Source: Nitrospira sp.
Lineage (GTDB): Bacteria; Nitrospirota; Nitrospiria; Nitrospirales; Nitrospiraceae
Length of the DNA stretch: 5,054 nt
Assembly (NCBI GenBank): GCA_025361385.1
Contig: JANYAJ010000215.1
Span: forward strand, 1 to 5,054
Reading direction: 5' to 3'
Shown here: positions 1 through 5,054 of the stretch, piece by piece
Layout of the letters: each line of letters opens with the position of its first letter
Position numbering within the stretch: position 1 is the first letter of the stretch
Program-made: the position numbers and the translations under genes
Notes under the pieces: model-generated
What the model was told of the DNA's origin: nothing
What the model saw: only the letters and a program-made list of their open reading frames with translations
Databases searched by the model: none

Positions 1-34
1 CATGCGCCGTGGTGGGCGGCGGGGTGGCCAATGG

Positions 35-1135
35 TTACCCTGCCAGGCCGCGAGCCGCATTGATGCCGGCCAACCCTCCCATCGCGGCGGAGTCCACATA
101 GCCCTCGACGCCGACCAGCTGTCCGGCAAAGAAGAGGGTCCCGCGCGCCTTGAACTGGAGGGTATTGCGCAGCAGTGAGGGAGAATTGATAAACGTGTTG
201 CGATGCAGGCTGCCGTAGCGGAGAAACTCCGCTTGTTCGAGGCCTGGAATCATACGAAACACGCGCTTCTGTTCTCCATAGGTCAGCTTCGTTTGAAATC
301 CCACAAGGTTGTAGCAGGAGCGATGGGCATTTTCTGTCCGGAGCTGCACCACCGCATAGGCTCTCTTCCCCGTCTTAGGATTCTCCAGGCCCACCGGTTT
401 CAATGGACCGAATTGCATGGTCTGACGGCCCCGCTCGGCCATCACCTCGATGGGGATGCAACCTTCGAAGTAGGCGGTCTTTTCGAATTCTTTGGGTTGC
501 ACTTTCTCCGCGGCTAGTAAGGCTTCGTAAAAGGCATTGTAGGTTGCTTCGTCCATTGGGCAGTTGAGGTAGTCGTCCCCGCCCTTGCCATAACGGGAGG
601 CAAGGAAGACGACGTCCATGTTAATGGAGTCCGTATCCACGATCGGAGAGATCGCATCGTAAAAGTACAAATGCTTTGTATGGGTCAATTGGGCGATAGC
701 CTGAGACAGTTTGTCGGATGTCAGCGGCCCGGTCGCCACAATACAGAGACAGTCCGTTGGAATGTCCGTGATCTCCTCACGCAGAATGCGAATGTTCGGA
801 TGGCGTTCGAGCGCCTGGGTAATCTTGAGTGAAAACAGGTCCCGATCGACGGCCAGGGCCGATCCTGCCGGCACCCGCGCTTCATCTGCTGCTCGGATAA
901 TCAGCGAGTTGAGCCGGCGCATTTCTTCTTTCAAAATGCCGGGAGCATTCAGGGGATCCGTAGAGCCGAGCGAATTCGAACAGACCAGCTCGGCCAAACC
1001 ACCGGTCTTGTGGGCCTTCGTCGTTTCTTTTGGGCGCATCTCATAGAGCGTCACTTTTGCGCCACGATTGGCTGCCTGCCACGCTGCCTCAGATCCGGCC
1101 AGACCGCCCCCGATAATGACAATGTCGTCGCGCAT
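35..1135 (-). CDS. trmFO: TrmFO, methylenetetrahydrofolate-dependent tRNA (uracil-54-C5) methyltransferase, C-terminally truncated by an in-frame TAA
   Basis: TrmFO makes ribothymidine at position 54 of the tRNA T-loop in the cytoplasm, using methylenetetrahydrofolate as carbon donor and reduced FAD. Visible marks: an N-terminal dinucleotide-binding motif ([12 protein letters not shown], residues 7-18); the family stretch [10 protein letters not shown] with Cys52; [15 protein letters not shown] with Cys226, matching the two functional cysteines known in the family; and the C-terminal FAD-site motif [17 protein letters not shown] (338-354). The ATG at 1135 is chosen because the protein then begins directly at the FAD motif, GGAG lies 10 nt upstream (1146-1149), and a strong promoter at 1174-1203 lies inside the longer open frame that starts at 1270. 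The product is 366 residues, whereas the family is usually about 430-440. The TAA at 35-37 ends it, but the frame continues with PLATPPPTTAH up to the window edge, which resembles the normal family sequence there. The gene may be a recent pseudogene or contain a base error. Identity is very secure; functionality is doubtful. Confidence 0.93.
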   Translation of the reverse strand: MRDDIVIIGGGLAGSEAAWQAANRGAKVTLYEMRPKETTKAHKTGGLAELVCSNSLGSTDPLNAPGILKEEMRRLNSLIIRAADEARVPAGSALAVDRDLFSLKITQALERHPNIRILREEITDIPTDCLCIVATGPLTSDKLSQAIAQLTHTKHLYFYDAISPIVDTDSINMDVVFLASRYGKGGDDYLNCPMDEATYNAFYEALLAAEKVQPKEFEKTAYFEGCIPIEVMAERGRQTMQFGPLKPVGLENPKTGKRAYAVVQLRTENAHRSCYNLVGFQTKLTYGEQKRVFRMIPGLEQAEFLRYGSLHRNTFINSPSLLRNTLQFKARGTLFFAGQLVGVEGYVDSAAMGGLAGINAARGLAG

Positions 1136-1145
1136 GCGAGTGAAA

Positions 1146-1149
1146 CTCC
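1146..1149 (-). promoter_or_regulatory. Ribosome-binding site of trmFO
   Basis: GGAG on the minus strand, 10 nt before the ATG at 1135. Its presence inside the short leader behind the trmFO promoter supports this start over upstream in-frame ATGs at 1270 and 1258. Confidence 0.6.
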
Positions 1150-1173
1150 GTGAGAAAAGGTGAGAGGAGGGGC

Positions 1174-1203
1174 ATTGTAGGAACCGTGTTTTGGGGATGT
1201 CAA
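1174..1203 (-). promoter_or_regulatory. Sigma-70-type promoter of trmFO
   Basis: On the minus strand a perfect -35 hexamer TTGACA (1203-1198) is followed after 18 bp by TACAAT (1179-1174), five of six matches to the -10 consensus. Transcription would begin near 1167, leaving a leader of about 32 nt that contains the GGAG site. The predicted leader start is pyrimidine-rich and holds an imperfect tandem 10-mer (1151-1170, 8 of 10 identical). The hexamers are seen directly; promoter activity is inferred. Confidence 0.75.
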
Positions 1204-1260
1204 GGCGACTGTGCTTCGAGAGTGGCGAGGCAGCGCCAGGATGGAAGCGAGTGATCATCG

Positions 1261-1301
1261 ATCGGATCACCCGTGACGGATTTCGCCACGGTTGATCCGA
1301 T
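1261..1301. repeat. Inverted repeat (15-bp arms, one mismatch) between trmFO and tRNA-Val
   Basis: The left arm ATCGGATCACCCGTG (1261-1275) and right arm CACGGTTGATCCGAT (1287-1301) are complementary at 14 of 15 positions, with an 11-nt gap. The right arm contains the predicted -35 hexamer of the tRNA-Val promoter. Neither strand shows a T-run after the structure, so a terminator is unlikely. The dyad lies upstream of both predicted transcription starts and so is probably not transcribed from either, which favours a DNA-level role such as an operator. No regulator can be named. Confidence 0.6.
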
Positions 1302-1321
1302 TTATGGCCCCATGCTAGACT
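1292..1321 (+). promoter_or_regulatory. Predicted promoter of tRNA-Val
   Basis: TTGATC (1292-1297), an 18-bp spacer and TAGACT (1316-1321) form a four-of-six plus four-of-six sigma-70-like site ending 11 nt before the mature tRNA. Transcription starting near 1328 would give a very short 5' leader, as is common for single tRNA genes. The hexamers are only moderate matches. Confidence 0.5.
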
Positions 1322-1332
1322 TCATGCCCTGT

Positions 1333-1407
1333 GGGCGATTAGCTCAGGGGTAGAGCGCTTCCTTCACACGGAAGAGGCCACTGGTTCGATACCAGTATCG
1401 CCCACCA
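1333..1407 (+). tRNA. tRNA-Val, anticodon CAC
   Basis: A complete 75-nt cloverleaf including encoded CCA. The acceptor stem GGGCGAT (1333-1339) pairs with ATCGCCC (1397-1403); the discriminator is A1404 and CCA is 1405-1407. The D stem is GCTC/GAGC (1342-1345/1353-1356). The anticodon stem CTTCC/GGAAG (1358-1362/1370-1374) encloses the loop TTCACAC with anticodon CAC at 1365-1367, which reads the valine codon GUG. The variable loop has five bases. The T stem ACTGG/CCAGT (1380-1384/1392-1396) encloses TTCGATA. All stems pair perfectly. It stands alone, divergent from trmFO; no other tRNA is visible. TrmFO modifies U54 in the T-loop of tRNAs in general, so the adjacency need not be functional. 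Confidence 0.97.
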
Positions 1408-1471
1408 CGTCCTCTTTACCCAGTCCAAGAAATTCTAGGTTTTCACGGAGTTGGTTGAACCGTTCCATGCC

Positions 1472-1500
1472 TGGACAGAATCCGGGAGGTCGGCTACACT
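1472..1500 (+). promoter_or_regulatory. Predicted promoter of the small lipoprotein gene
   Basis: TGGACA (1472-1477, five of six to TTGACA), a 17-bp spacer and TACACT (1495-1500, four of six to TATAAT). Transcription would start near 1507 and give a leader of about 49 nt ending in the GAGG ribosome-binding site. The remainder of the tRNA-to-gene gap (1408-1471) shows no clear terminator or other feature. Confidence 0.5.
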
Positions 1501-1545
1501 TTAGTCTGTCGAGTTAGCGTGGGCCCTGAACCGTACCAGACAAGT

Positions 1546-1549
1546 GAGG
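1546..1549 (+). promoter_or_regulatory. Ribosome-binding site that sets the start of the small lipoprotein
   Basis: GAGG (within GTGAGGT) lies 6 nt before the ATG at 1556. A longer frame could begin at the GTG at 1544, but that codon overlaps the binding site itself, so the ATG is preferred. Confidence 0.65.
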
Positions 1550-1555
1550 TCAATA

Positions 1556-1897
1556 ATGCGGACAACAGCTCTTGCCGTAGGGATTCTCCTTCTGGCCACT
1601 GCCGTCGGATGTGCTGGAAATCGCGAGCAGCAGGCCTTGGCCGATGCAGATGGAGGCTATTCCGCCCCAGCCAGTATTTACAGTGTGATGGATCCCACAT
1701 CCTTGGTCTATACCGATGTGGCAGCTGGAGCAGCCCCCAGTGATAACCCCTGGCGCTGGACCGGTTTCTTGTTGCACCCTATCGGTGTCGCGCTGGATTA
1801 CGGCGTGAATCGACCGATATACGCACTCACCAGCAAGTTGCCGTACCTGTTCGGTTACACGACCGAAGATTCGATGTTGGATAGTCAGCGGCGATAA
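1556..1897 (+). CDS. Small putative lipoprotein of unknown function
   Basis: The product has 113 residues with a lipoprotein-type signal peptide: a short Arg-containing N-terminus, a hydrophobic run ALAVGILLLATA and the lipobox-like AVGC, with Cys19 as the expected lipidated residue. This predicts export and membrane anchoring. The mature part is about 95 residues. It has a polar stretch (about 20-60) and then a C-terminal half rich in aromatics, glycine and proline: NPWRWTGFLLHPIG (about 65-78), LDYGVNRPIYALTSKLP and LFGYTTEDSMLDSQRR at the end. There is no transmembrane segment beyond the signal peptide and no catalytic motif I can identify. The compact tail looks constrained and I have an impression of similar sequences in Nitrospira-type genomes, but I cannot name a family. 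It has a predicted promoter and a strong hairpin right after its stop, so it is probably monocistronic. The coding call is firm; the function is unknown. Confidence 0.88.
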   Translation: MRTTALAVGILLLATAVGCAGNREQQALADADGGYSAPASIYSVMDPTSLVYTDVAAGAAPSDNPWRWTGFLLHPIGVALDYGVNRPIYALTSKLPYLFGYTTEDSMLDSQRR

Positions 1898-1927
1898 TCT
1901 CTCGAGAAACCCTGCCCGAAAATTCTA

Positions 1928-1961
1928 ACAACGTCCGCTTTCATGGGAAAGCGGGCGTTGT
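1928..1961 (+). terminator. Terminator-like hairpin after the small lipoprotein gene
   Basis: ACAACGTCCGCTTT (1928-1941) pairs with AAAGCGGGCGTTGT (1948-1961) over 14 positions, including one G-U wobble, around a 6-nt loop. It lies 30 nt after the stop codon. The following bases (CTTGTC) are only moderately T-rich, so termination may be partial. On the opposite strand the hairpin would be followed by TAGAATTTT. The structure is clear; its efficiency is inferred. Confidence 0.6.
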
Positions 1962-1999
1962 CTTGTCATCCATTTGGCAAACTCTTTCACGTTTCGTGT

Positions 2000-3187
2000 A
2001 TGCTTCCCCTCGTGAGTCTGAAGCCTCGTGATACACAATCGCCCAGTGCTGCACCAGTTCGCCCCTGGCTGGTCTGCTGGCTAGGACTGATCCTCACCCT
2101 GAGCGCCTGCGAAACTCAGAGCCCCAAGCCGAATCTCCCACCATCAGAAAGCGATCTAGTCCTTCTCAATCCCATCACGCTTTGTACTTCGAAGCCAGAT
2201 TTTCTCAAGACACATCCTGTCTCTAGCCTCAAGACACAGACCTGGGGCTCCGGCCAGGAGATGATTCTTCCTGCCGATCGAAGCCCATCGCATGGTGACG
2301 AGTCCTATTTTTTCGATGAAGATGGTCTGCTGATCGGAGCCCTCTTTACCTTTCCCTCTGGACTTGATCTCAATCCCTACCCGATCCTTCGCCATACCTT
2401 GACGCTGCTGAAGCCGGCCTTGGAGTTCTATCTCAACGTTGCGAATCTGTCTTCAAAGTCGAGTATGGACTCGAGCGCCCTGTACGAAACCGGCGACGAG
2501 AAAACGACGACACAGTACCTGGTTCTTGGCTCACGCGAGCAACCCTCGCTGCTCCAGGCCTCCGTGACGATCGATCCCTATGTGCGCCTGTTCTCACCCT
2601 ACCGGCGCGAATTCTTGGAACGGCTGCGCCACCCAAGCGGCCAAAAACCAGGGCAACAACTCGACAGCCAAGGGGCGGAGGACAAGGAGCCCTTCCCCTC
2701 GCTCCAGCAATTCGCTCGCGGGCAAACCGCACAACTCTCCTACTGTGGGGCTCAGAGTTACGATACCGCAGCCCATGCCTATCAGAAAGCGATCACGAGC
2801 GGCTTTACGAACAAGGTATGGCTGGCAGAGGCCCATCATAAGTTAGGCCAGGCATGGAAAGGGAAGGGGCAGCAGGAGAAGGCCAAGACGGAAATGCTTC
2901 AATCGTTGGCCATCAGACCGAACACGCCAGAAGTCCTGAACAATCTCGGGACGGTGTACACCGATCTCGGAGATAAGATGAACGCGCTCGTTTCATTTGA
3001 GAAAGCCGTTACACTCCGACCCAATTATGCCATTGCCCGCTACAACCTGGCCGAAGCCATCGAGCCCTCGAACCCCAAGCGGGCCCTTGCGGAGTATGAG
3101 ACCTACCTCGCGCTGGTTGAGGGGATCCCCGATGAAGCCAGCCGCATCGCTCTCGTCCAGCAACGAGTCAAGGCGCTCAAACACTAG
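2000..3187 (+). CDS. TPR-repeat lipoprotein of unknown function
   Basis: About 395 residues from the ATG at 2000. A hydrophobic segment WLVCWLGLILTL (23-34) leads into the lipobox LSAC with Cys37, so export and lipid anchoring are predicted. Residues about 50-210 form a domain I do not recognise, with FFDEDGLLIGALFTFPSG (104-121) as its most distinctive part. A polar Gln/Glu-rich linker follows (about 211-235), then tetratricopeptide repeats: a degenerate one near 253-268 and clear ones at about 275-308 (AEAHHKLGQAWKGKGQ), 309-342 (PEVLNNLGTVYTDLGD) and 343-372 (ARYNLAEA). TPRs are helical scaffolds for protein contacts, so a role in an envelope complex is possible but unproven. The start is uncertain. 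The frame is open from an ATG at 1943, but that codon sits in the loop of the preceding hairpin. The ATG at 2000 and a GTG at 2012 both lack a Shine-Dalgarno sequence; either leaves a complete signal peptide. No convincing promoter is visible. The gene converges with dksA. Confidence 0.88.
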   Translation: MLPLVSLKPRDTQSPSAAPVRPWLVCWLGLILTLSACETQSPKPNLPPSESDLVLLNPITLCTSKPDFLKTHPVSSLKTQTWGSGQEMILPADRSPSHGDESYFFDEDGLLIGALFTFPSGLDLNPYPILRHTLTLLKPALEFYLNVANLSSKSSMDSSALYETGDEKTTTQYLVLGSREQPSLLQASVTIDPYVRLFSPYRREFLERLRHPSGQKPGQQLDSQGAEDKEPFPSLQQFARGQTAQLSYCGAQSYDTAAHAYQKAITSGFTNKVWLAEAHHKLGQAWKGKGQQEKAKTEMLQSLAIRPNTPEVLNNLGTVYTDLGDKMNALVSFEKAVTLRPNYAIARYNLAEAIEPSNPKRALAEYETYLALVEGIPDEASRIALVQQRVKALKH

Positions 3188-3261
3188 TGCCCTTGCTCAA
3201 CATGATGTTGTTGTGGATCACGCCTGCGTCGATGTGTGGTGACGAAGGGAAAGCCTGACGT

Positions 3262-3705
3262 TTACCGCCGAGCTTTTTCTTCCTGCTCTTCGAGGGTCTT
3301 GCAATCGATGCAGAGGGTGGTGACAGGGCGGGCTTTGAGTCGCGGATAGGGAATCTCTTCTTCGCAGCGCTCACAGATTCCGTAGATATTCTGGTCGATT
3401 CGACCAAGCGCTTCGTCTATTTTCTTAACCAGCCGCTGCTCGCGCTCACGGATCCTCATCGAAAAGTTTTGATCGGCTTCCGCAGAGGCCTGATCGCTCA
3501 CATCCGGGAGCGCCTCTTGCCCGTTTGGATTGGCCAACCCCTCGACAGCTTCCGCTAAGATGATCAGTCGCTGTTGCTCCAGATCACGACGAATAGCCGT
3601 GTATTTATTTCCAGGGGCCGCTGTCTTGGCTTTGCGTTTAGTAGTAACCGGTTTCTCCGCTGAGGGAGTGGGCGAGATTCGCTTGGTGGAAGGGCTTGCT
3701 TTCAT
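3262..3705 (-). CDS. dksA: DksA/TraR-family zinc-finger transcription factor
   Basis: The 147-residue product is close to the length of E. coli DksA (151). DksA inserts a coiled coil into the RNA polymerase secondary channel and, with ppGpp, tunes promoters for rRNA and amino-acid genes. Here a basic Lys/Ser/Thr/Pro-rich tail (1-33) precedes a coiled coil (about 35-105). Its tip, DVSDQA (68-73), keeps the two aspartates and alanine (Asp68, Asp71, Ala73) equivalent to the key tip residues of DksA. The C-terminal zinc finger CERC...CIDC uses Cys111, Cys114, Cys132 and Cys135. It is followed by a charged helix (KTLEEQEEKARR). RLKARPVTTLCIDCK closely resembles the E. coli protein. The ATG at 3705 has only a weak AGG 7 nt upstream, but the predicted promoter at 3748-3776 gives a leader of about 36 nt. 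The gene lies directly after recR with the same orientation, so read-through from that operon is also possible. Some TraR/DksA homologues are not true DksA; the intact tip and four cysteines favour DksA. Confidence 0.92.
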   Translation of the reverse strand: MKASPSTKRISPTPSAEKPVTTKRKAKTAAPGNKYTAIRRDLEQQRLIILAEAVEGLANPNGQEALPDVSDQASAEADQNFSMRIREREQRLVKKIDEALGRIDQNIYGICERCEEEIPYPRLKARPVTTLCIDCKTLEEQEEKARR

Positions 3706-3747
3706 ACCGCAGCCTGCCTAAGGAGTAAAAGGTCTAGAGCGTCGGAA

Positions 3748-3776
3748 ACTATAGCAGGGGTCTGGAGAGGGGTCAA
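3748..3776 (-). promoter_or_regulatory. Sigma-70-type promoter of dksA with a direct repeat in its spacer
   Basis: On the minus strand, TTGACC (3776-3771) and TATAGT (3753-3748) each match consensus at five of six positions and are separated by the optimal 17 bp. Transcription should start near 3741. It lies only 24 bp past the recR stop codon. The 7-bp sequence GACCCCT occurs twice on the minus strand (3774-3768 and 3762-3756), 12 bp apart, across the -35 edge and spacer, and might be a regulator site. Confidence 0.75.
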
Positions 3777-3799
3777 TGGGAGACACAGGGACGGAGCCT

Positions 3800-4402
3800 C
3801 TAGAGATCCCGGCGGCCTTCGATGGATTTCAGCAATGTGACGTCGTCGGCATATTCGATATCCATCCCGACTGGGATGCCATAGGCGATACGTGAAACAC
3901 GGGCCCCGAGAGGTTTGAGTTGGTTCGTCAGATAGATGGCGGTTGCCTCCCCTTCAATCGTCGGACTCGTCGCGAGAATGACTTCCTGAATGCCTCCACG
4001 CTTCACTCGGTCGACTAGTTCCTCGGCCCTGATATCGGACGGTCCGACCCCATCCAGGGGAGACAAGGCACCAAGTAACACATGATATAAGCCGCGGTAT
4101 GCCCCTGCCCGCTCGATGGCATAGGTCGTACTTGGTTCTTCGACCACGAGAATTCTTGTCTGGTCCCGTTTAGGGTCGAGACAAAACTCACAGAGTTCCC
4201 CCTCAGCGATGTTCCGGCATTGCCGGCAAAAAGAGAGGCCGTCCTTGACGGCACGAATGGCCTCAGCCAAGCGGAGTGCCTCTTCTCGCTCAGCTTTCAA
4301 CACGTGAAACGCCAACCGCTGCGCCGTCTTCTGTCCGATGCCGGGGAGACGGACTAATTCGCGCACCAATCGTGCGAGTAATCCTTGTTGATCAACGGCC
4401 AT
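3800..4402 (-). CDS. recR: Recombination mediator protein RecR
   Basis: RecR works with RecO (and RecF) to load RecA onto single-stranded DNA coated with SSB, during gap repair and restart of stalled replication forks. The 200-residue length is typical. Domains in order: a helix-hairpin-helix DNA-binding motif (RLPGIGQKTAQRLAFHVL, 18-35); a zinc finger with Cys59, Cys62, Cys71 and Cys74; a Toprim domain (about 82-175) with ILVVEEP (84-90) and SPTIEGEATA (146-155); and a conserved C-terminal segment around YGIPVGMDIEYADDVTL (174-190). All expected motifs are intact. The start at 4402 lies 14 nt after the ebfC stop with a modest AGGT-type binding site, consistent with co-transcription with dnaX and ebfC. 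Confidence 0.98.
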   Translation of the reverse strand: MAVDQQGLLARLVRELVRLPGIGQKTAQRLAFHVLKAEREEALRLAEAIRAVKDGLSFCRQCRNIAEGELCEFCLDPKRDQTRILVVEEPSTTYAIERAGAYRGLYHVLLGALSPLDGVGPSDIRAEELVDRVKRGGIQEVILATSPTIEGEATAIYLTNQLKPLGARVSRIAYGIPVGMDIEYADDVTLLKSIEGRRDL

Positions 4403-4416
4403 ACGTTCATTACCTG

Positions 4417-4740
4417 CTAGAACAGTCCGGGAACATTCATTCCGCCGGTCACGGCTTTCATGTCGTTCGCCATCATCTCGCGAGCCTTCTGAAGGGCGTC
4501 GTTCGATGCGGCCATGACCAGATCCTGCACCATCTCCACGTCCCCGCTTTTCACGACTTCGGAATCGATGACGATGCCGAGCAGTTGCATAGCCCCATTG
4601 GCCGTGACGGTCACGCTGCCACCGCCCGCCGTTCCGGTTACGGTCTTCGCCGATGCTTGTTCCTGCACTTTGGCCATTTGTGCCTGCATCGCCTGCGCCT
4701 GCTTCAGGATATTGCCCATATTCGCTAACGGGTTCTTCAT
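4417..4740 (-). CDS. ebfC: YbaB/EbfC family nucleoid-associated DNA-binding protein
   Basis: Proteins of this family are small dimers that bind DNA and are associated with the nucleoid; the gene is classically found between dnaX and recR. The 107-residue length is typical. Visible features: an N-terminal helix rich in Met, Gln and Ala (about 8-30, NILKQAQAMQAQMAKVQEQ), a glycine turn and strand GGGSVTVTANG (39-49), a second strand LLGIVIDSEVV (53-63), a helix around DVEMVQDLVMAASNDALQKA (67-86), and a short Gly/Met-rich tail ending in MNVPGLF. The ATG at 4740 overlaps the dnaX stop as ATGA, which implies translational coupling, and a full AAGGAG site lies 8 nt upstream inside dnaX. Identity is secure from sequence and order; the precise cellular role varies between species. 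Confidence 0.96.
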   Translation of the reverse strand: MKNPLANMGNILKQAQAMQAQMAKVQEQASAKTVTGTAGGGSVTVTANGAMQLLGIVIDSEVVKSGDVEMVQDLVMAASNDALQKAREMMANDMKAVTGGMNVPGLF

Positions 4741-5054
4741 GTTTCGATCTCCTTCTGGCTCACTACCGGCCTGACCTCTGCGAGTTCTGCGCCGAACATT
4801 TCCAGGGCCTGTTTGACGACCGGGTGCGCCTTCGCTTGCTCGAAGAGGACTTGTTTCTGTTCTTTTTCCTTCGTCGCCCTGAGCTGCGCCATCGTCTGCC
4901 CTGGAGGATCGGACTCTGTCAATTCAACGATCCGCACCCGAACCGTCTGACCGCTCAGTCGTTCACAGATCGATGTCAGTACCGCCATATTATCAGAGTT
5001 CTCGATCATCCCTCGGGCCCCCGTCGCTTGCTTGGCAAATCCAATCGTCACGAC
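4737..5054 (-). CDS. dnaX: DNA polymerase III subunit tau/gamma (DnaX), C-terminal end only
   Basis: Partial gene entering from the right edge; 105 C-terminal residues are visible and the frame is open to position 5054. DnaX is the ATPase core of the clamp loader, which places the sliding clamp on primed DNA and, as tau, ties the polymerases together. The visible part lies beyond the AAA+ region and shows the usual family ending: a segment for an alpha-beta fold (SGQTVRVRIVELTE), a charged region, then HPVVKQALEMFGAELAEVRP, characteristic of DnaX C-termini, and a short tail VVSQKEIET. The order dnaX-ebfC-recR supports the identity. GTG at 5051-5049 could be misread as a start but is internal. 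Any frameshift site used to make gamma would lie outside the window. Confidence 0.9.
   Translation of the reverse strand, partial: VVTIGFAKQATGARGMIENSDNMAVLTSICERLSGQTVRVRIVELTESDPPGQTMAQLRATKEKEQKQVLFEQAKAHPVVKQALEMFGAELAEVRPVVSQKEIET
4749..4754 (-). promoter_or_regulatory. Ribosome-binding site of ebfC, inside dnaX
   Basis: A full AAGGAG on the minus strand (4754-4749), 8 nt before the ebfC ATG, embedded in the last codons of dnaX. With the ATGA stop/start overlap it indicates both independent and coupled initiation. Confidence 0.8.

Noticed and set aside
35..37. Programmed recoding of the trmFO stop as selenocysteine or pyrrolysine.
   Set aside because: Those amino acids use TGA and TAG; this codon is TAA, and TrmFO is not known to need either residue.
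1136..1270. A 45-residue N-terminal extension of trmFO, because the frame is open back to an ATG at 1270.
   Set aside because: A near-consensus promoter (TTGACA, 18 bp, TACAAT) and GGAG site lie inside it, the extension has no family-like residues, and TrmFO normally starts right before the FAD motif, as at 1135.
1333..1407. tRNA-Val as an integration site for a mobile element.
   Set aside because: No second copy of the tRNA 3' end, integrase or phage-like gene is visible downstream; ordinary chromosomal genes follow.
2433..2732. A 99-codon minus-strand open frame inside the TPR gene.
   Set aside because: Its Arg/Gly/Ala-rich, low-complexity translation is typical of the reverse of a GC-rich gene; no supporting ribosome-binding site or family features.
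3198..3210. Palindrome CAACATGATGTTG between the convergent TPR and dksA genes as a shared terminator.
   Set aside because: Six-bp AT-leaning arms around a single central base cannot form a normal RNA hairpin loop without losing pairs, and no T-run follows on either strand.
3798..3805. CTCTAGAG palindrome around the recR stop codon as a regulatory site.
   Set aside because: Eight bp only, partly formed by the stop codon itself, with no associated promoter element or second copy.
4276..4728. A 150-codon open frame on the plus strand opposite ebfC and recR.
   Set aside because: It lies antisense to two secure genes, is rich in His, Leu and Arg as expected of a shadow frame, spans an operon junction, and has no recognisable domain.

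Overview
The window is a stretch of ordinary bacterial chromosome, moderately GC-rich by eye, from a Gram-negative-type organism: two of its proteins carry lipoprotein signal peptides and the promoters look like sigma-70 sites. The gene set (a folate-dependent TrmFO, a DksA-like factor next to dnaX-ebfC-recR, and two lipoproteins of no recognised family) fits the Nitrospira/Nitrospirota group best. That assignment is an inference from gene content and remembered protein style; no database search was run.

Layout. Positions 1-1135 (minus) hold trmFO, a tRNA-modification enzyme with its own strong promoter at 1174-1203. Its reading frame is closed by a TAA at 35-37, yet the same frame continues past that codon to the window edge with residues that match the normal TrmFO C-terminus. 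The gene therefore looks truncated by a nonsense change or a base error. Divergently, 1333-1407 (plus) is a complete tRNA-Val(CAC) with encoded CCA, preceded by a promoter that overlaps a large 15-bp dyad. Next on the plus strand come a 113-residue small lipoprotein (1556-1897) with a good ribosome-binding site and a predicted promoter, a terminator-like hairpin (1928-1961), and a TPR-repeat lipoprotein of about 395 residues (2000-3187) whose exact start is uncertain.

From 3262 to the right end everything is on the minus strand. In transcription order this is the end of dnaX (entering from the right edge), ebfC/ybaB (ATGA overlap with dnaX), recR (14 nt after ebfC) and a dksA-like gene. The first three form the widespread replication/recombination operon: clamp-loader subunit, nucleoid-associated protein and recombination mediator. 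The dksA-like gene has a near-consensus promoter of its own (3748-3776) directly after recR, so it can be transcribed independently. It converges with the TPR gene across a 74-bp gap that shows no convincing terminator.

No mobile element, CRISPR array, defence system or biosynthetic cluster is visible. The points most worth a second look are the in-frame stop in trmFO, the dyad beside tRNA-Val, the repeat inside the dksA promoter, and the two uncharacterised lipoproteins.
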